Positions 27,297-36,063 of a stretch of 64,000 bases of DNA are shown piece after piece. Each line of letters opens with the position of its first letter. Within the stretch, counting starts at the first letter, position 1. The stretch spans positions 24,001 through 88,000 of the forward strand of contig NVTY02000080.1 of assembly GCA_002401765.2 (NCBI GenBank), written 5' to 3'. Source of the DNA: Thiotrichaceae bacterium (lineage in GTDB: Bacteria > Pseudomonadota > Gammaproteobacteria > SZUA-140). The notes beneath the pieces were generated by a model that searched no databases, was not told the DNA's origin, and saw only the letters and a program-made list of their open reading frames with translations. The position numbers and the translations under genes are program-made.

Positions 27297-27764
27297 ATGT
27301 TTCATATCGTACTCTACCAGCCGGAGATTCCACCCAACACCGGCAACATTATACGCCTTTGCGCCAACAGTGGGGCACAGCTGCATGTGATTCACCCCTG
27401 TGGATTTGAATTTGACGACAAACGGCTACGCCGCGCTGGGCTCGACTACCACGAATTTGCCTCAATCCGGGAATATGATGATCTTGATAGCTTCATCGAA
27501 AAAGCACAACCCACGCGCCTGATCGCCTGCTCCACCAAGGGCACCCACAACCATACCGAGATCGAATATGGCGAGAATGATGCGCTGATCTTTGGCCCCG
27601 AGTCCCGCGGCCTACCCGCTGAACTGCTCGCCTCACTACCCAAAAACCACATACTGCGCATCCCAATGTTGCCCGAAAGCCGCAGCCTTAATCTCTCTAA
27701 TGCAGTTGCGATTTTTCTTTATGAAGCGTGGCGACAGCATGGATTTGAGGGCGCGGCAGGTTAA
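27297..27764 (+). CDS. trmL: tRNA (cytidine(34)-2'-O)-methyltransferase
   Basis: SPOUT-family enzyme that methylates the wobble ribose in two leucine tRNAs. 155 aa from ATG 27297 (MFHIVLYQPEIPPNTGN). Knot motifs are conserved: LIFGPESRGLPAELL, LRIPMLPESRSLNLSNAVAI. An upstream in-frame ATG at 27276 would add seven unconserved residues. Divergent from pyrD with a 71-base spacer. Confidence 0.93.
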   Translation: MFHIVLYQPEIPPNTGNIIRLCANSGAQLHVIHPCGFEFDDKRLRRAGLDYHEFASIREYDDLDSFIEKAQPTRLIACSTKGTHNHTEIEYGENDALIFGPESRGLPAELLASLPKNHILRIPMLPESRSLNLSNAVAIFLYEAWRQHGFEGAAG

Positions 27765-27773
27765 AACAATAAT

Positions 27774-27855
27774 GGTAGCCTGGATGTAACGAAGTAGAAT
27801 CCGGGAGCATTCGAACCACGACAATCCCGGCTTACATTTCACTCCATTCGGACGA
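27774..27855. repeat. Imperfect intergenic inverted repeat of a widespread proteobacterial type
   Basis: GTAGCCTGGATG, AACGAAGTAGAATCCGGG and, 25 bases on, CCCGGCTTACATTTCACTCC form a degenerate hairpin. Sequences of the form 'GTAGCCCGGATGGAGCGAAGCGGAATCCGGG' broken into arms are common intergenic repeats; this copy is worn. Confidence 0.5.
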
Positions 27856-27898
27856 CTTGCCAGGTTTTCAGATCCTCTCACCTGGAGAGATTCGGCCA

Positions 27899-28075
27899 TC
27901 ATATCCATACGCGACCCAGCACAATGAATTTATCGATAATATTACAGGCTGCTGAAAAAACTCTGGCCCTCTCTGCCGTCGGCATTTGCTTAACAAAGCC
28001 GTGACAAGTGACATCAATTTCATTTCTTGAAATCCCAACTGCCTCCGGCAACTCAACCCATACCTTTCTGCTCAT
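27899..28075 (-). CDS. Possible small protein, 58 aa, unknown
   Basis: Frame from ATG 28075 reading MSRKVWVELPEAVGISRNEI and ending KFIVLGRVWI. AGGCGAT just upstream is a usable ribosome site. The frame stays open upstream to about 28150 without another ATG, so this could also be the tail of a broken longer gene. Composition is protein-like (balanced charge, hydrophobic spacing), with two cysteines. Not a family I can name; it lies in a patch of decayed genes, so it may itself be a relic. Confidence 0.35.
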   Translation of the reverse strand: MSRKVWVELPEAVGISRNEIDVTCHGFVKQMPTAERARVFSAACNIIDKFIVLGRVWI

Positions 28076-28151
28076 ATCGCCTGTAACATTGCCTTTAAAA
28101 TAGCTTGCCAGCAATTCAATAGCCCTATAGCAAAAAAACCTGTATCTCTAG

Positions 28152-28412
28152 GCGATTTCAAGCATAAAAGCTGCGGGCGTTGATATTTCAAATCAGGAAT
28201 CGACCAAAGTAACACCAGAAATGCTCGATCGCACCACGCTGCTAGTCACCGTCTGCGGCCATGCCGATGAATTGCCCCGCGGTACCGACTGACCTGCTGC
28301 CCATTCACTGGCCGGGCCAAAGCAACGGGCACTGAAGAAGAGATCACCGCGGTATTTACAGCGGCACGCGCTAATATTCGCCACCGTGTAGAGAAATATA
28401 CCCGTGGCGTTT
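28152..28412 (+). pseudogene. arsC: Arsenate reductase (ArsC, LMW-phosphatase type) fragment
   Basis: Direct translation gives AISSIKAAGVDISNQ, ESTKVTPEMLDRTTLLVTVC and GHADELPRGTD, then a stop, then after a frameshift AKATGTEEEITAVFTAARAN and IRHRVEKYTRGV. This matches the C-terminal two-thirds of thioredoxin-linked ArsC (family pattern: KE.GIDIS.Q..K...EM...D.VVT.CGDADE.CP....HW...DPA.A.GTEEE...F...RDEI..RI). The nucleophile P-loop (CTGNSCRS) is missing, one stop and one frameshift break the rest. Its tail is merged into the palindrome starting at 28396. Confidence 0.8.
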
Positions 28413-28560
28413 GAGATTTAGGCTTTTAGTGTGCGTCATATTCATTTCATGGCAAGGCGAAATGACGAGCAATAGCGGGACTATTGCGAGGAATTTCAAC
28501 GCTGCCATGGAATGAAGAGGGCGTGCAATGAAGCCTAAATCTCAATCGTTACGGGTATAT
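28396..28560. repeat. 165-bp near-perfect palindromic element
   Basis: Outer arms ATATACCCGT...GAGATTTAGGCTTTTA (28396 on) and the complement reading back from ACGGGTATAT at 28560. Middle arms TTCATTTCATGGCA / TGCCATGGAATGAA, and a central hairpin GCAATAG-CGGGA-CTATTGC. AGCGGGACTATTGC and CAACGCTG are shared with the repeat at 12093, so this is a member of a dispersed family. The outer arm covers the last codons of the arsC relic. Confidence 0.75.
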
Positions 28561-28669
28561 GTGTAGCTAAAACAATGTTAGGGAATTAAACGTGATTAAA
28601 TTAGCGCTGATCGTACTGACTGCCTCAGTGGCAGCTATTTTTGTTGCATTTTGATGGTTCGGGTCTGAG

Positions 28670-30016
28670 TTACTCCTGTTTCTGTTTTTTTAAATAGTCG
28701 CGCGTAATTCGAAACACAATCGGGCCCAGCAGGGTCAGGGCGATTAAATTGGGTATTGCCATCAGGCCATTCAAGACGTCGGCCAACAACCAGATAATGG
28801 TCAGTTGCCCTGTTGCTCCGAGAGGAATGGCGACAAGCCATAGTATCCGATAGGGCAGAATGACTTTCACCCCAAAGAGAAATTCTGCGCAGCGCTCGCC
28901 GTAATAGCTCCAGCCGAGAATGGTGGTGAAGGCGAAGATGATCAGGCCAAAGGTGACGATGTATTCGCCGATGCCGGGCAAAATTCCGCCATAGGCACTC
29001 GCGGAAAGCGCCGCGCCTGTTTTTCCTTCTGTCCATGCGCCACTTAGAATGATGACGAGTGCGGTCATGGTACAGATCACAATGGTGTCGATGAAGGTGC
29101 CCAACATACCAATCATTCCTTGTTGTACTGGGTTATTTGTTTTTGCTGCTGCATGAGCGATGGGCGCACTACCGAGTCCAGCCTCATTAGAGAAGACACC
29201 GCGCGCGACACCAAAGCGGATCGCGGCAGAGACCGCCGCACCGGCAAAACCACCGACGGCAGCGGTGCCGTTAAAGGCGGTGTCGAAGATCAGCGCTATG
29301 GCGGCAGGTACCTGTTCGATCATCATGCCGATGACGACTAGCGAGCCGAGAATATAAGCGCCAGCCATCATCGGCACCAAGCTAGCCGCAATGAGTGCGA
29401 TGCGTTGGATGCCGCCGAGGATGACGGCACCGGCAAGTAGGCAGAGAACAATCCCGCACAGCCATGTGGGCACATTAAAGGTCTCTTCAAGTGCGCTTGC
29501 GACGGAGTTGGCCTGCACCATATTGCCAATACCGAAGCCTGCTATCATGCCAAAGAATGCAAAGGCGATCGCCAGCCAGTGCCATTTTCTAGTCAGGCCA
29601 TTTTTGATGTAGTACATCGGCCCGCCGACATAGCGGCCACCTTCATCGGTTTCGCGATAATGCACCGCAAGTACTGCCTCGCAGTATTTAGTCGCCATGC
29701 CAAAGAGTGCGGTGATCCACATCCAGAAGACGGCGCCTGGGCCGCCGAGGGTAATGGCGGTCGCGACACCGGCGATGTTGCCGGTCCCGATGGTGGCGGA
29801 GAGGGCGGTCATCAAGGCTTGAAACGGTGTGATATCGCCTTTTTCATCAGAGTGGCGGCCGCACCATAATAGTTTGAATGCGGTAATGGTGTGGCGCCAT
29901 GGCATGGCGCGTAATCCTACTGTGAGGTAGATGCCAACGCCGAGCAGTAGGGTTAATGTGAGCGGGCCCCAGATGATGCCGCTGATATGATTTAATAGTA
30001 TTGAGAACGATTCCAT
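28670..30016 (-). CDS. Sodium:alanine/glycine symporter (AGCS family)
   Basis: Inner-membrane transporter using sodium to import alanine or glycine. 448 aa with about 10-11 hydrophobic helices. Family signatures: PFQALMTALSATIGTGNIAG near residue 65, GGPGAVFWMWITALFGMATK, GGPMYYIKNGL and FSNEAGLGSAPIAHAAAKT (the AGCS signature). C-terminus is a short charged tail (YLKKQKQE). No operon partner; a repeat element lies downstream and a 190-base spacer upstream. Confidence 0.93.
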   Translation of the reverse strand: MESFSILLNHISGIIWGPLTLTLLLGVGIYLTVGLRAMPWRHTITAFKLLWCGRHSDEKGDITPFQALMTALSATIGTGNIAGVATAITLGGPGAVFWMWITALFGMATKYCEAVLAVHYRETDEGGRYVGGPMYYIKNGLTRKWHWLAIAFAFFGMIAGFGIGNMVQANSVASALEETFNVPTWLCGIVLCLLAGAVILGGIQRIALIAASLVPMMAGAYILGSLVVIGMMIEQVPAAIALIFDTAFNGTAAVGGFAGAAVSAAIRFGVARGVFSNEAGLGSAPIAHAAAKTNNPVQQGMIGMLGTFIDTIVICTMTALVIILSGAWTEGKTGAALSASAYGGILPGIGEYIVTFGLIIFAFTTILGWSYYGERCAEFLFGVKVILPYRILWLVAIPLGATGQLTIIWLLADVLNGLMAIPNLIALTLLGPIVFRITRDYLKKQKQE

Positions 30017-30206
30017 GTCACTTCTTTATTTTTATGATTGGGTGAGATCGACTGCCACGAGAACTATAGCATTTATGGAAAAACCCTGTAATTGAAGTAC
30101 AATCGGGCGCCTATGTGTTGGTGATGTACGGCACTCGGCATCAACAGATATAAATTGGGCGCCCAAGGGGCCGGCAAGGCGAAAGGCCAGTCATCTATCT
30201 GCGTCA

Positions 30207-30782
30207 CTATCCCTGGCATTTCCAGTCTTTATTATTTAACTTTTTGTCGGCAACACGTGCGCGGCCTGTGTTCGACAGGACAATTGCTCGTGCCTTGCTG
30301 GAGCCTCTTTGATCGCAAAAAATAAAACTCGCATTACTGCCGTAAGAGTAGCCTGTGCTGCGAAAAACGACGCGCCTTCGATAGCGACTAGAGGTTATTT
30401 CAACGTTTTTTTTGGCTGCTTCCACATAAATGATTTCTTCGCCTAGTTCAATTTCACGGTTGAAATTATCATCGATAAAGATCAGCCAGCCATTATGCCA
30501 ATGGGGTTCTCGGGCGCAACTGCCGTTATCATTGGGGCAAATTACCAGGTTATGATTGCGTTTAATGGCCTCACTTCTTGCATAATTAAAGCTGGTGACC
30601 ATGTTGTTAATGTGTGCTGTCATGCGGCTGTTTGCACCGATGTTTTGAAAAGTGGGGGCTGCCAGGTGAAAGACAATGGACAAGATAGCCAGTAATATAA
30701 CTAGCTCTATCAATGTAAATCCATGGTGATTGCGGTGTGGTAGATACAGCGATGAGCGCTGGCGAGTAGGCAGTGTTATCAC
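30207..30782 (-). CDS. Type IV pilus/type II secretion minor pseudopilin (FimT/GspH type)
   Basis: 191 aa. A 19-residue basic leader ends in the prepilin cleavage site HHG|FTLIELVILLAILSIV, with the invariant Glu at mature position 5. Then comes the conserved FimT/GspH helix (SRMTAHINNMVTSFNYARSE followed by AIKRNHNLVICP) and GWLIFIDDNFNREIE. A C-terminal cysteine (DWKCQG) and others may form a disulfide. It stands alone: no other pilus genes are near, as is common for fimT. Confidence 0.88.
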   Translation of the reverse strand: MITLPTRQRSSLYLPHRNHHGFTLIELVILLAILSIVFHLAAPTFQNIGANSRMTAHINNMVTSFNYARSEAIKRNHNLVICPNDNGSCAREPHWHNGWLIFIDDNFNREIELGEEIIYVEAAKKNVEITSSRYRRRVVFRSTGYSYGSNASFIFCDQRGSSKARAIVLSNTGRARVADKKLNNKDWKCQG

Positions 30783-30864
30783 GGTAGCATCCTTGCTGTA
30801 GTGAACATCAAGTATCGATAGGGTTTCGCCTGGCGTTACGCGGAATGCCAGGCGAGGGTGTTAC

Positions 30865-32043
30865 TTATTTAAGCGCTTTTTGTATTCGGTTTAAACCCTC
30901 TTTTAGGTTTTTCATGCTGGTTGCAAATGAGAGTCGCATATAGCCGGGTGCGCCAAAGGCAGAGCCGGGGACGAGCGCAACACCTGCCTCGTTGATGAGG
31001 AATTCACCAAACTCAACGTCGTCATTGATGCCATCAAGCTTGGCGTATGCCACATCCATTTTAGGGAATGCATAAAAGGCACCATCTGAAGGCAAGCATT
31101 CAACGCCGTCGATCTGATTGAGGGCATCAACCACAAAATCATGACGCTCCTTGAACTGCACGTTCATGCCATCGATGAATGACTGGTCGCCCTCGAGAGC
31201 CGCCTGTGCCGCAACTTGCGAAATCGAGGTGGGATTTGAAGTGCTTTGCGACTGGATTTTTTTCATCGCATTGATTAGCTGCAGCGGCCCACCAGCATAA
31301 CCGATACGCCAGCCAGTCATTGAGTAGGCTTTTGAGACGCCGTTAAGCACAATCGTGCGCTCATAGAGATCTGGGTTGACGGTCAGAATATTTTTGAATG
31401 GTTCATCAGACCAGCCAATGTGCTCGTAGATATCATCACTGGCCACAATTACCTGTGGGTGCTTGCGCAGTACCTCTCCCAGCGCCGCCAATTCGGCATG
31501 GCTGTATGCGGCACCGGTAGGGTTGGACGGGCTGTTGATCACCATTAATTTAGTTTTAGGGGTAATTGCTGCTTCCAGTTGGGCCGGGGTGATCTTGAAG
31601 CCTTGCCCCAGGCCGCTTTCGATGATGACGGGGGTGGCATCGGCAAGCAGCACCATATCGGGATAGGAGACCCAGTAAGGGGCGGGGATGATCACTTCGT
31701 CGCCTTCATCGAGCAGCGCCTGAGCCATGTTGTAAAAGCTCTGCTTGCCACCAACCGAGACCAGAATCTGCTCAGGGGTGTATTCCAGTTGATTGTCACG
31801 CGCGAACTTAGCAACGACGGCCTTTCTTAGCTCGATAGTGCCGTTAACGGCGGTATATTTAGTGAACCCGGCATTAATGGCCTCAATTGCCGCTGCCTTA
31901 ATATGGTCAGGGGTATCAAAATCAGGCTCACCAGCACCGAAACCGATAATGTTCTTACCTTCGGCTTTCAGCTGCGCGGCACGCGCTGTGATGGCTAGTG
32001 TTGGGGAGGGTTTGACTCGCTGTACTCGGGTTGATAATTCCAC
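30865..32043 (-). CDS. aspC: Aspartate/aromatic aminotransferase, class I (AspB-like)
   Basis: PLP enzyme, 392 aa, cytosolic. Cofactor Lys in VLNGVSKAYSMTGWRIGYAG; substrate and PLP contacts in INSPSNPTGAAY and VASDDIYEHIGW; terminal RLSFATSMKNL with the substrate Arg. The sequence follows the subgroup Ib (AspB/AatA) pattern rather than E. coli AspC. Main product likely aspartate from oxaloacetate and glutamate. Divergent from uvrB with an 83-base gap. Confidence 0.92.
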   Translation of the reverse strand: MELSTRVQRVKPSPTLAITARAAQLKAEGKNIIGFGAGEPDFDTPDHIKAAAIEAINAGFTKYTAVNGTIELRKAVVAKFARDNQLEYTPEQILVSVGGKQSFYNMAQALLDEGDEVIIPAPYWVSYPDMVLLADATPVIIESGLGQGFKITPAQLEAAITPKTKLMVINSPSNPTGAAYSHAELAALGEVLRKHPQVIVASDDIYEHIGWSDEPFKNILTVNPDLYERTIVLNGVSKAYSMTGWRIGYAGGPLQLINAMKKIQSQSTSNPTSISQVAAQAALEGDQSFIDGMNVQFKERHDFVVDALNQIDGVECLPSDGAFYAFPKMDVAYAKLDGINDDVEFGEFLINEAGVALVPGSAFGAPGYMRLSFATSMKNLKEGLNRIQKALK

Positions 32044-32126
32044 TTTTTTTATCCTTACTCACAAATTGTTAAACCTCTAGCGGCAGTCTGTAATATACTC
32101 GAGAAAGTCAGTTTGCAGAATCCCTA

Positions 32127-34151
32127 ATGAGCGAAAGAAGCCAAAGATTTTCAATTTCATCCAGTTTTAAACCAGCCGGAGACCAACCGAATGCGATTCG
32201 ACAGCTCGTCGAAGGGCTGGAGGATGGGCTTGCCTCGCAGACGCTGCTGGGTGTGACCGGCTCGGGTAAAACCTTTTCGATTGCCAATGTGATCCAGCAG
32301 GTGCAGCGCCCGACCATCATCATGGCGCCAAACAAGACCCTGGCGGCACAGTTGTACGGTGAAATGAAGGATTTTTTCCCTGATAATGCCGTCGAGTACT
32401 TTGTCTCCTATTATGACTATTATCAGCCAGAGGCCTACGTGCCTTCCGCTGATATGTTCATCGAGAAGGACGCCTCGATCAACGAGCATATTGAGCAGAT
32501 GCGCCTGTCGGCGACTAAATCACTGCTAGAACGGCCAGATGCGATCATTGTTGCTTCTGTTTCGTCAATTTATGGCCTGGGCGATCCTCGTGCCTACCTG
32601 AGTATGGTGCTACACCTTGCGAAGGGAGAGGTGATCGATCAACGCGATATCTTGCGTCGCCTTGCTGAGCTGCAATATACCCGCAATGATCTCGAGCTAC
32701 ACCGCGCGACTTACCGTGTCCGTGGTGATGTGATCGATATCTTTCCGGCTGAGTCGGATTTTGAAGCGGTGCGGATTGAGCTGTTTGATGATGAGGTCGA
32801 GACGCTAAGCTATTTTGACCCGTTAACGGGGGAAGTGTTGCGCCGTGTGCCTCGGCTAACGATTTATCCGAAGAGCCATTATGTGACACCCGCGCAGACG
32901 CTGGTGGGGGCGATGGATAAAATTCGTGATGAGCTGCGTGAGCGTCTGGCGCAGTTGCATAAGGCCAATAAACTGGTTGAAGCGCAGCGCCTGGAGCAGC
33001 GCACTATCTTTGATCTGGAGATGATCAAAGAATTAGGTTACTGCTCTGGCATTGAGAACTATTCACGCTACCTCTCGGGTCGTGAGCCGGGTGATCCACC
33101 ACCGACGCTATTTGATTACCTGCCTGATAATGCACTGCTGGTGATTGATGAAAGCCATGTAACGATTCCACAGATCGGCGGCATGTTTAAGGGTGATCGC
33201 TCACGCAAGACGACATTGGTTGAGTATGGCTTTCGTCTGCCATCGGCACTCGATAATCGTCCAATGTGTTTTGAGGAGTTTGAACGTATCGCTCCGCAAG
33301 CTATTTTTGTCTCCGCCACACCGGGTGCTTATGAAAAAGAGCACTGTGAAGCGGTGGTCGAGCAGGTGGTGCGGCCAACAGGATTGGTTGACCCAGAGGT
33401 AGAGGTTCGCCCAGCAACGACGCAGGTCGATGATCTACTCTCGGAAATCCGCCTACGAGTAGTGAAAGAGGAGCGGGTTTTGGTGACAACCTTGACCAAG
33501 CGCATGTCCGAAAATCTCACTGAATACCTGGCTGAACACGGTGTTCGTGTGCGTTACCTGCACTCTGATATTGACACCGTTGAGCGCATGGAAATTCTGC
33601 GCGATTTAAGGCTAGGTGAATTTGATGTGCTGGTGGGAATTAATCTGCTGCGAGAGGGGCTCGATATTCCTGAGGTCTCGCTGGTGGCTATTTTAGATGC
33701 AGATAAAGAGGGCTTTCTACGCTCAGACCGTTCATTAATACAAACGATGGGGCGGGCGGCGCGTAACCTTAATGGGCGGGCTATTCTCTATGCAGACAAA
33801 GTTACCGGTTCCATGCGGCGTGCACTGGATGAGACAGAACGGCGCCGTGAAACGCAGATCGCCCATAATAAAGCGCACGGCATTACCCCGAAAGGGATTC
33901 AAAAGGCGATCGTGGATGTGATGGATGCGGGGATGGCAACCGATCAAAAGCGCGCTAAGGCCTACGCAAAGATTGCGGAGGACGCCGTGGATTATGCTGC
34001 GTTATCACCCACTCAACTCGCGAAAAAGATCACTCAGCTGGAAAAAGAGATGTATCAGCATGCGCGTGACCTCGACTTTGAGGCGGCCGCTAAACTGCGC
34101 GATGAAATTCATAACGTCCAGCAATCAGTGTTGGGATTAGCGGATAAGTGA
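32127..34151 (+). CDS. uvrB: UvrABC system protein B
   Basis: Damage-verification helicase of nucleotide excision repair. 674 aa. Walker [15 protein letters not shown], the beta-hairpin [19 protein letters not shown], the helicase motif [17 protein letters not shown], motif [17 protein letters not shown], and a C-terminal UVR domain ([20 protein letters not shown]) that contacts UvrC. An SOS box is expected upstream but only a CTGT half-site is seen near 32089. No damage. Confidence 0.98.
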   Translation: MSERSQRFSISSSFKPAGDQPNAIRQLVEGLEDGLASQTLLGVTGSGKTFSIANVIQQVQRPTIIMAPNKTLAAQLYGEMKDFFPDNAVEYFVSYYDYYQPEAYVPSADMFIEKDASINEHIEQMRLSATKSLLERPDAIIVASVSSIYGLGDPRAYLSMVLHLAKGEVIDQRDILRRLAELQYTRNDLELHRATYRVRGDVIDIFPAESDFEAVRIELFDDEVETLSYFDPLTGEVLRRVPRLTIYPKSHYVTPAQTLVGAMDKIRDELRERLAQLHKANKLVEAQRLEQRTIFDLEMIKELGYCSGIENYSRYLSGREPGDPPPTLFDYLPDNALLVIDESHVTIPQIGGMFKGDRSRKTTLVEYGFRLPSALDNRPMCFEEFERIAPQAIFVSATPGAYEKEHCEAVVEQVVRPTGLVDPEVEVRPATTQVDDLLSEIRLRVVKEERVLVTTLTKRMSENLTEYLAEHGVRVRYLHSDIDTVERMEILRDLRLGEFDVLVGINLLREGLDIPEVSLVAILDADKEGFLRSDRSLIQTMGRAARNLNGRAILYADKVTGSMRRALDETERRRETQIAHNKAHGITPKGIQKAIVDVMDAGMATDQKRAKAYAKIAEDAVDYAALSPTQLAKKITQLEKEMYQHARDLDFEAAAKLRDEIHNVQQSVLGLADK

Positions 34152-34564
34152 TGTTTAATGGGCATGATTAGGGGCGCTATCTACCGATAACCGCCCATAT
34201 TTGAGCGATTGTGCTGGTTAGTTGATGTACTAGGGCAATAGTTGATTAAACTACATTGTTTTTTTGTGACGGCAGTACCTATAATCTTGCCTTTATTTTT
34301 ATATTATCTAGAAAGTTGAGTGAAGATGTCCCTACTATTACAGTTGTAATTGTCAGTTCATCTTAAGTCAGGTGAGTTTAAGTAATACTGAAGTATCGAG
34401 AGTCGACGTGAATGAATCACGTGTCAGTTGTGCTTGTATCAGCGCTTTTTGGTCACCCCCGATGGCCAGGTATTCCTAATCTTTACCCACCACCATGCAG
34501 CTTAGTTTGCTGGTTAATGATATATTACGCTTGCCGAATGCTGGGGGCTGGTGGAGAATCTAGA
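34152..34564. other. Intergenic region, nothing recognised
   Basis: About 410 bases between uvrB and the globin gene. The globin frame is open upstream to 34412, but that extension has no conserved sequence and no ribosome site. No clear terminator, repeat or RNA gene is visible; an AT-rich stretch near 34250-34340 may hold the globin promoter. Confidence 0.4.
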
Positions 34565-34966
34565 ATGAAGGATGATATTTCGAGGGTGCGGCTTAGCTAC
34601 GGGCGGGCGATTGCAAAATCAGGATTTTTACCCCGATTTTACGATATTTTTTTGGCGAGTGATCGAGCAATTGCGCGAAAATTTGTTAATACAGACCTAG
34701 AAAAACAACAAGGCTTATTAGCGATGTCGGTTAATATGGTTATTTTGTTCCCACAGGAAAATAAAATTGCCAAAAATGCGGTGGGCCGTATCCGCAAGTC
34801 CCATTGTCGTGAGGGATTGGATATTGAACCGCATTTTTATGGATTATGGAAAAGTAGCCTGATTCAGGCTGTCTCAGAGCATGATATGGAATATAATCCA
34901 CAAATAGAAGGCTCCTGGCGAAAAGTGCTGCAGATAGCAATTGATCATATTGCCGAAGGGCATTGA
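34565..34966 (+). CDS. Single-domain globin
   Basis: 133-aa heme protein of a bacterial globin group. From ATG 34565 it reads MKDDISRVRLSYGRAIAKSG then FLPRFYDIFLASDRAIARKF. The proximal His is in RIRKSHCREGLDIEPHFYGL (SH, about residue 81) and the helix H end in EYNPQIEGSWRKVLQIAIDH. I know similar proteins annotated only as 'globin' in gammaproteobacteria. GGTGGAG precedes the start by nine bases. Function could be oxygen or nitric-oxide handling or sensing; no reductase or sensor partner is adjacent. Confidence 0.75.
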   Translation: MKDDISRVRLSYGRAIAKSGFLPRFYDIFLASDRAIARKFVNTDLEKQQGLLAMSVNMVILFPQENKIAKNAVGRIRKSHCREGLDIEPHFYGLWKSSLIQAVSEHDMEYNPQIEGSWRKVLQIAIDHIAEGH

Positions 34967-35102
34967 TCGTGGGTATTATGGCTTCAATTGAACCTTGTTA
35001 AGTATATGTGTTTTTGGGCTCATGCGATGATCTTACATTAATTAAGTTCGTATTTTTTATTTGGGCGGGCTATGGCGGCGCTCATTATTTTAATTGGGGT
35101 AA

Positions 35103-35993
35103 ATGATGGCGGTAACCTGGTATCCCGGGCATATGCACAAGGCTCAGAAACTGATCAAAGAGGTGATGCCTCAAGTTGATCTGGTGATTGAGGTGATGGA
35201 TGCTCGTATTCCATTCAGTAGTGAAAACCCGGTGGTAAAAGAGCTTCGCGGGCCTCGACCATGCCTTAAGGTGTTGAATAAATCTGATCTGGCTGATCCT
35301 GCTGTGACAGCAGAGTGGCTGCAATATTTTTCTCAGCAAAAGGATGTGCGCGCAATTGCGTTAACGACTACTCGTAAAGGTGAAACGCGTAAGATATTGG
35401 GGCTGTGTCGCGAAATGGTACCGCTCAGAGTGCAGCGTGGGGAGCCTGTTCGTACCATGGTCATGGGGATCCCTAACGTGGGTAAATCTACCTTGATCAA
35501 TGCATTGGCTGGGCGAGCGATTGCGAAGGTAGGGGATGAGCCCGCAGTGACGAAACAGCAGCAGCGTATTAGCCTGGGCAACGGGATTGTTTTATCAGAT
35601 ACCCCTGGCATTCTTTGGCCGCGGATGGAAGATCAGAACAGCGGGCATCGATTGGCAGTGACAGGCGCGATTAAAAATGCGGCGATTACCTTTGAAGATA
35701 TTGCGGTCTATGCCGGTGAGTTTTTGCTACAGCATTACCCGCAAGCGTTGATGACACGTTATAAATTGAATGAGTTGCCAGCGGAAGCGACGGAATTAAT
35801 AGAGGGGATTGGGCGCAAACGAGGTTGTCTGCGGCCTGGTGGTGTGTTGGATCTGCACAAAGCTGCTGAAATATTGTTAAAAGAATTAAGGGCAGGAAAG
35901 CTAGGAGGGATTTCGCTTGAAACACCGGCTATCTTTGCTGCGTTAGCGAAAGAGAGAGAGGAGTCTGAGTCTACCCTAAGCTCGGAAGATTAG
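35103..35993 (+). CDS. ylqF: Ribosome biogenesis GTPase YlqF/RbgA
   Basis: Circularly permuted GTPase that helps late assembly of the large ribosomal subunit. 296 aa. G-motifs run in permuted order: NKSDLAD (G4), ALTTTRKGE (G5 region), GIPNVGKSTLINALAGR (G1) and DTPGILWPRM (G3). N-terminus MAVTWYPGHMHKAQKLIKEV is typical. A second ATG three bases in may be the actual start. The stop overlaps the ancestral stop of the convergent GGDEF gene. Confidence 0.93.
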   Translation: MMAVTWYPGHMHKAQKLIKEVMPQVDLVIEVMDARIPFSSENPVVKELRGPRPCLKVLNKSDLADPAVTAEWLQYFSQQKDVRAIALTTTRKGETRKILGLCREMVPLRVQRGEPVRTMVMGIPNVGKSTLINALAGRAIAKVGDEPAVTKQQQRISLGNGIVLSDTPGILWPRMEDQNSGHRLAVTGAIKNAAITFEDIAVYAGEFLLQHYPQALMTRYKLNELPAEATELIEGIGRKRGCLRPGGVLDLHKAAEILLKELRAGKLGGISLETPAIFAALAKEREESESTLSSED

Positions 35994-36063
35994 TTAAGTA
36001 ACCGTTTTTCATGCGCGGTCGCCAGCTTTTTTTGAGTAGCGTCAGTGCTTACTAGGTTTATCT

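Noticed and set aside
28592-28654. 20-codon hydrophobic GTG frame, possible membrane peptide
   Set aside because: It coincides with a small hairpin plus T-run (CTGCC-TCAGT-GGCAG) that is a better explanation as a terminator; no conservation evidence.
32085-32110. LexA box upstream of uvrB
   Set aside because: Only a CTGT half-site is present; the matching ACAG is missing at the required spacing.
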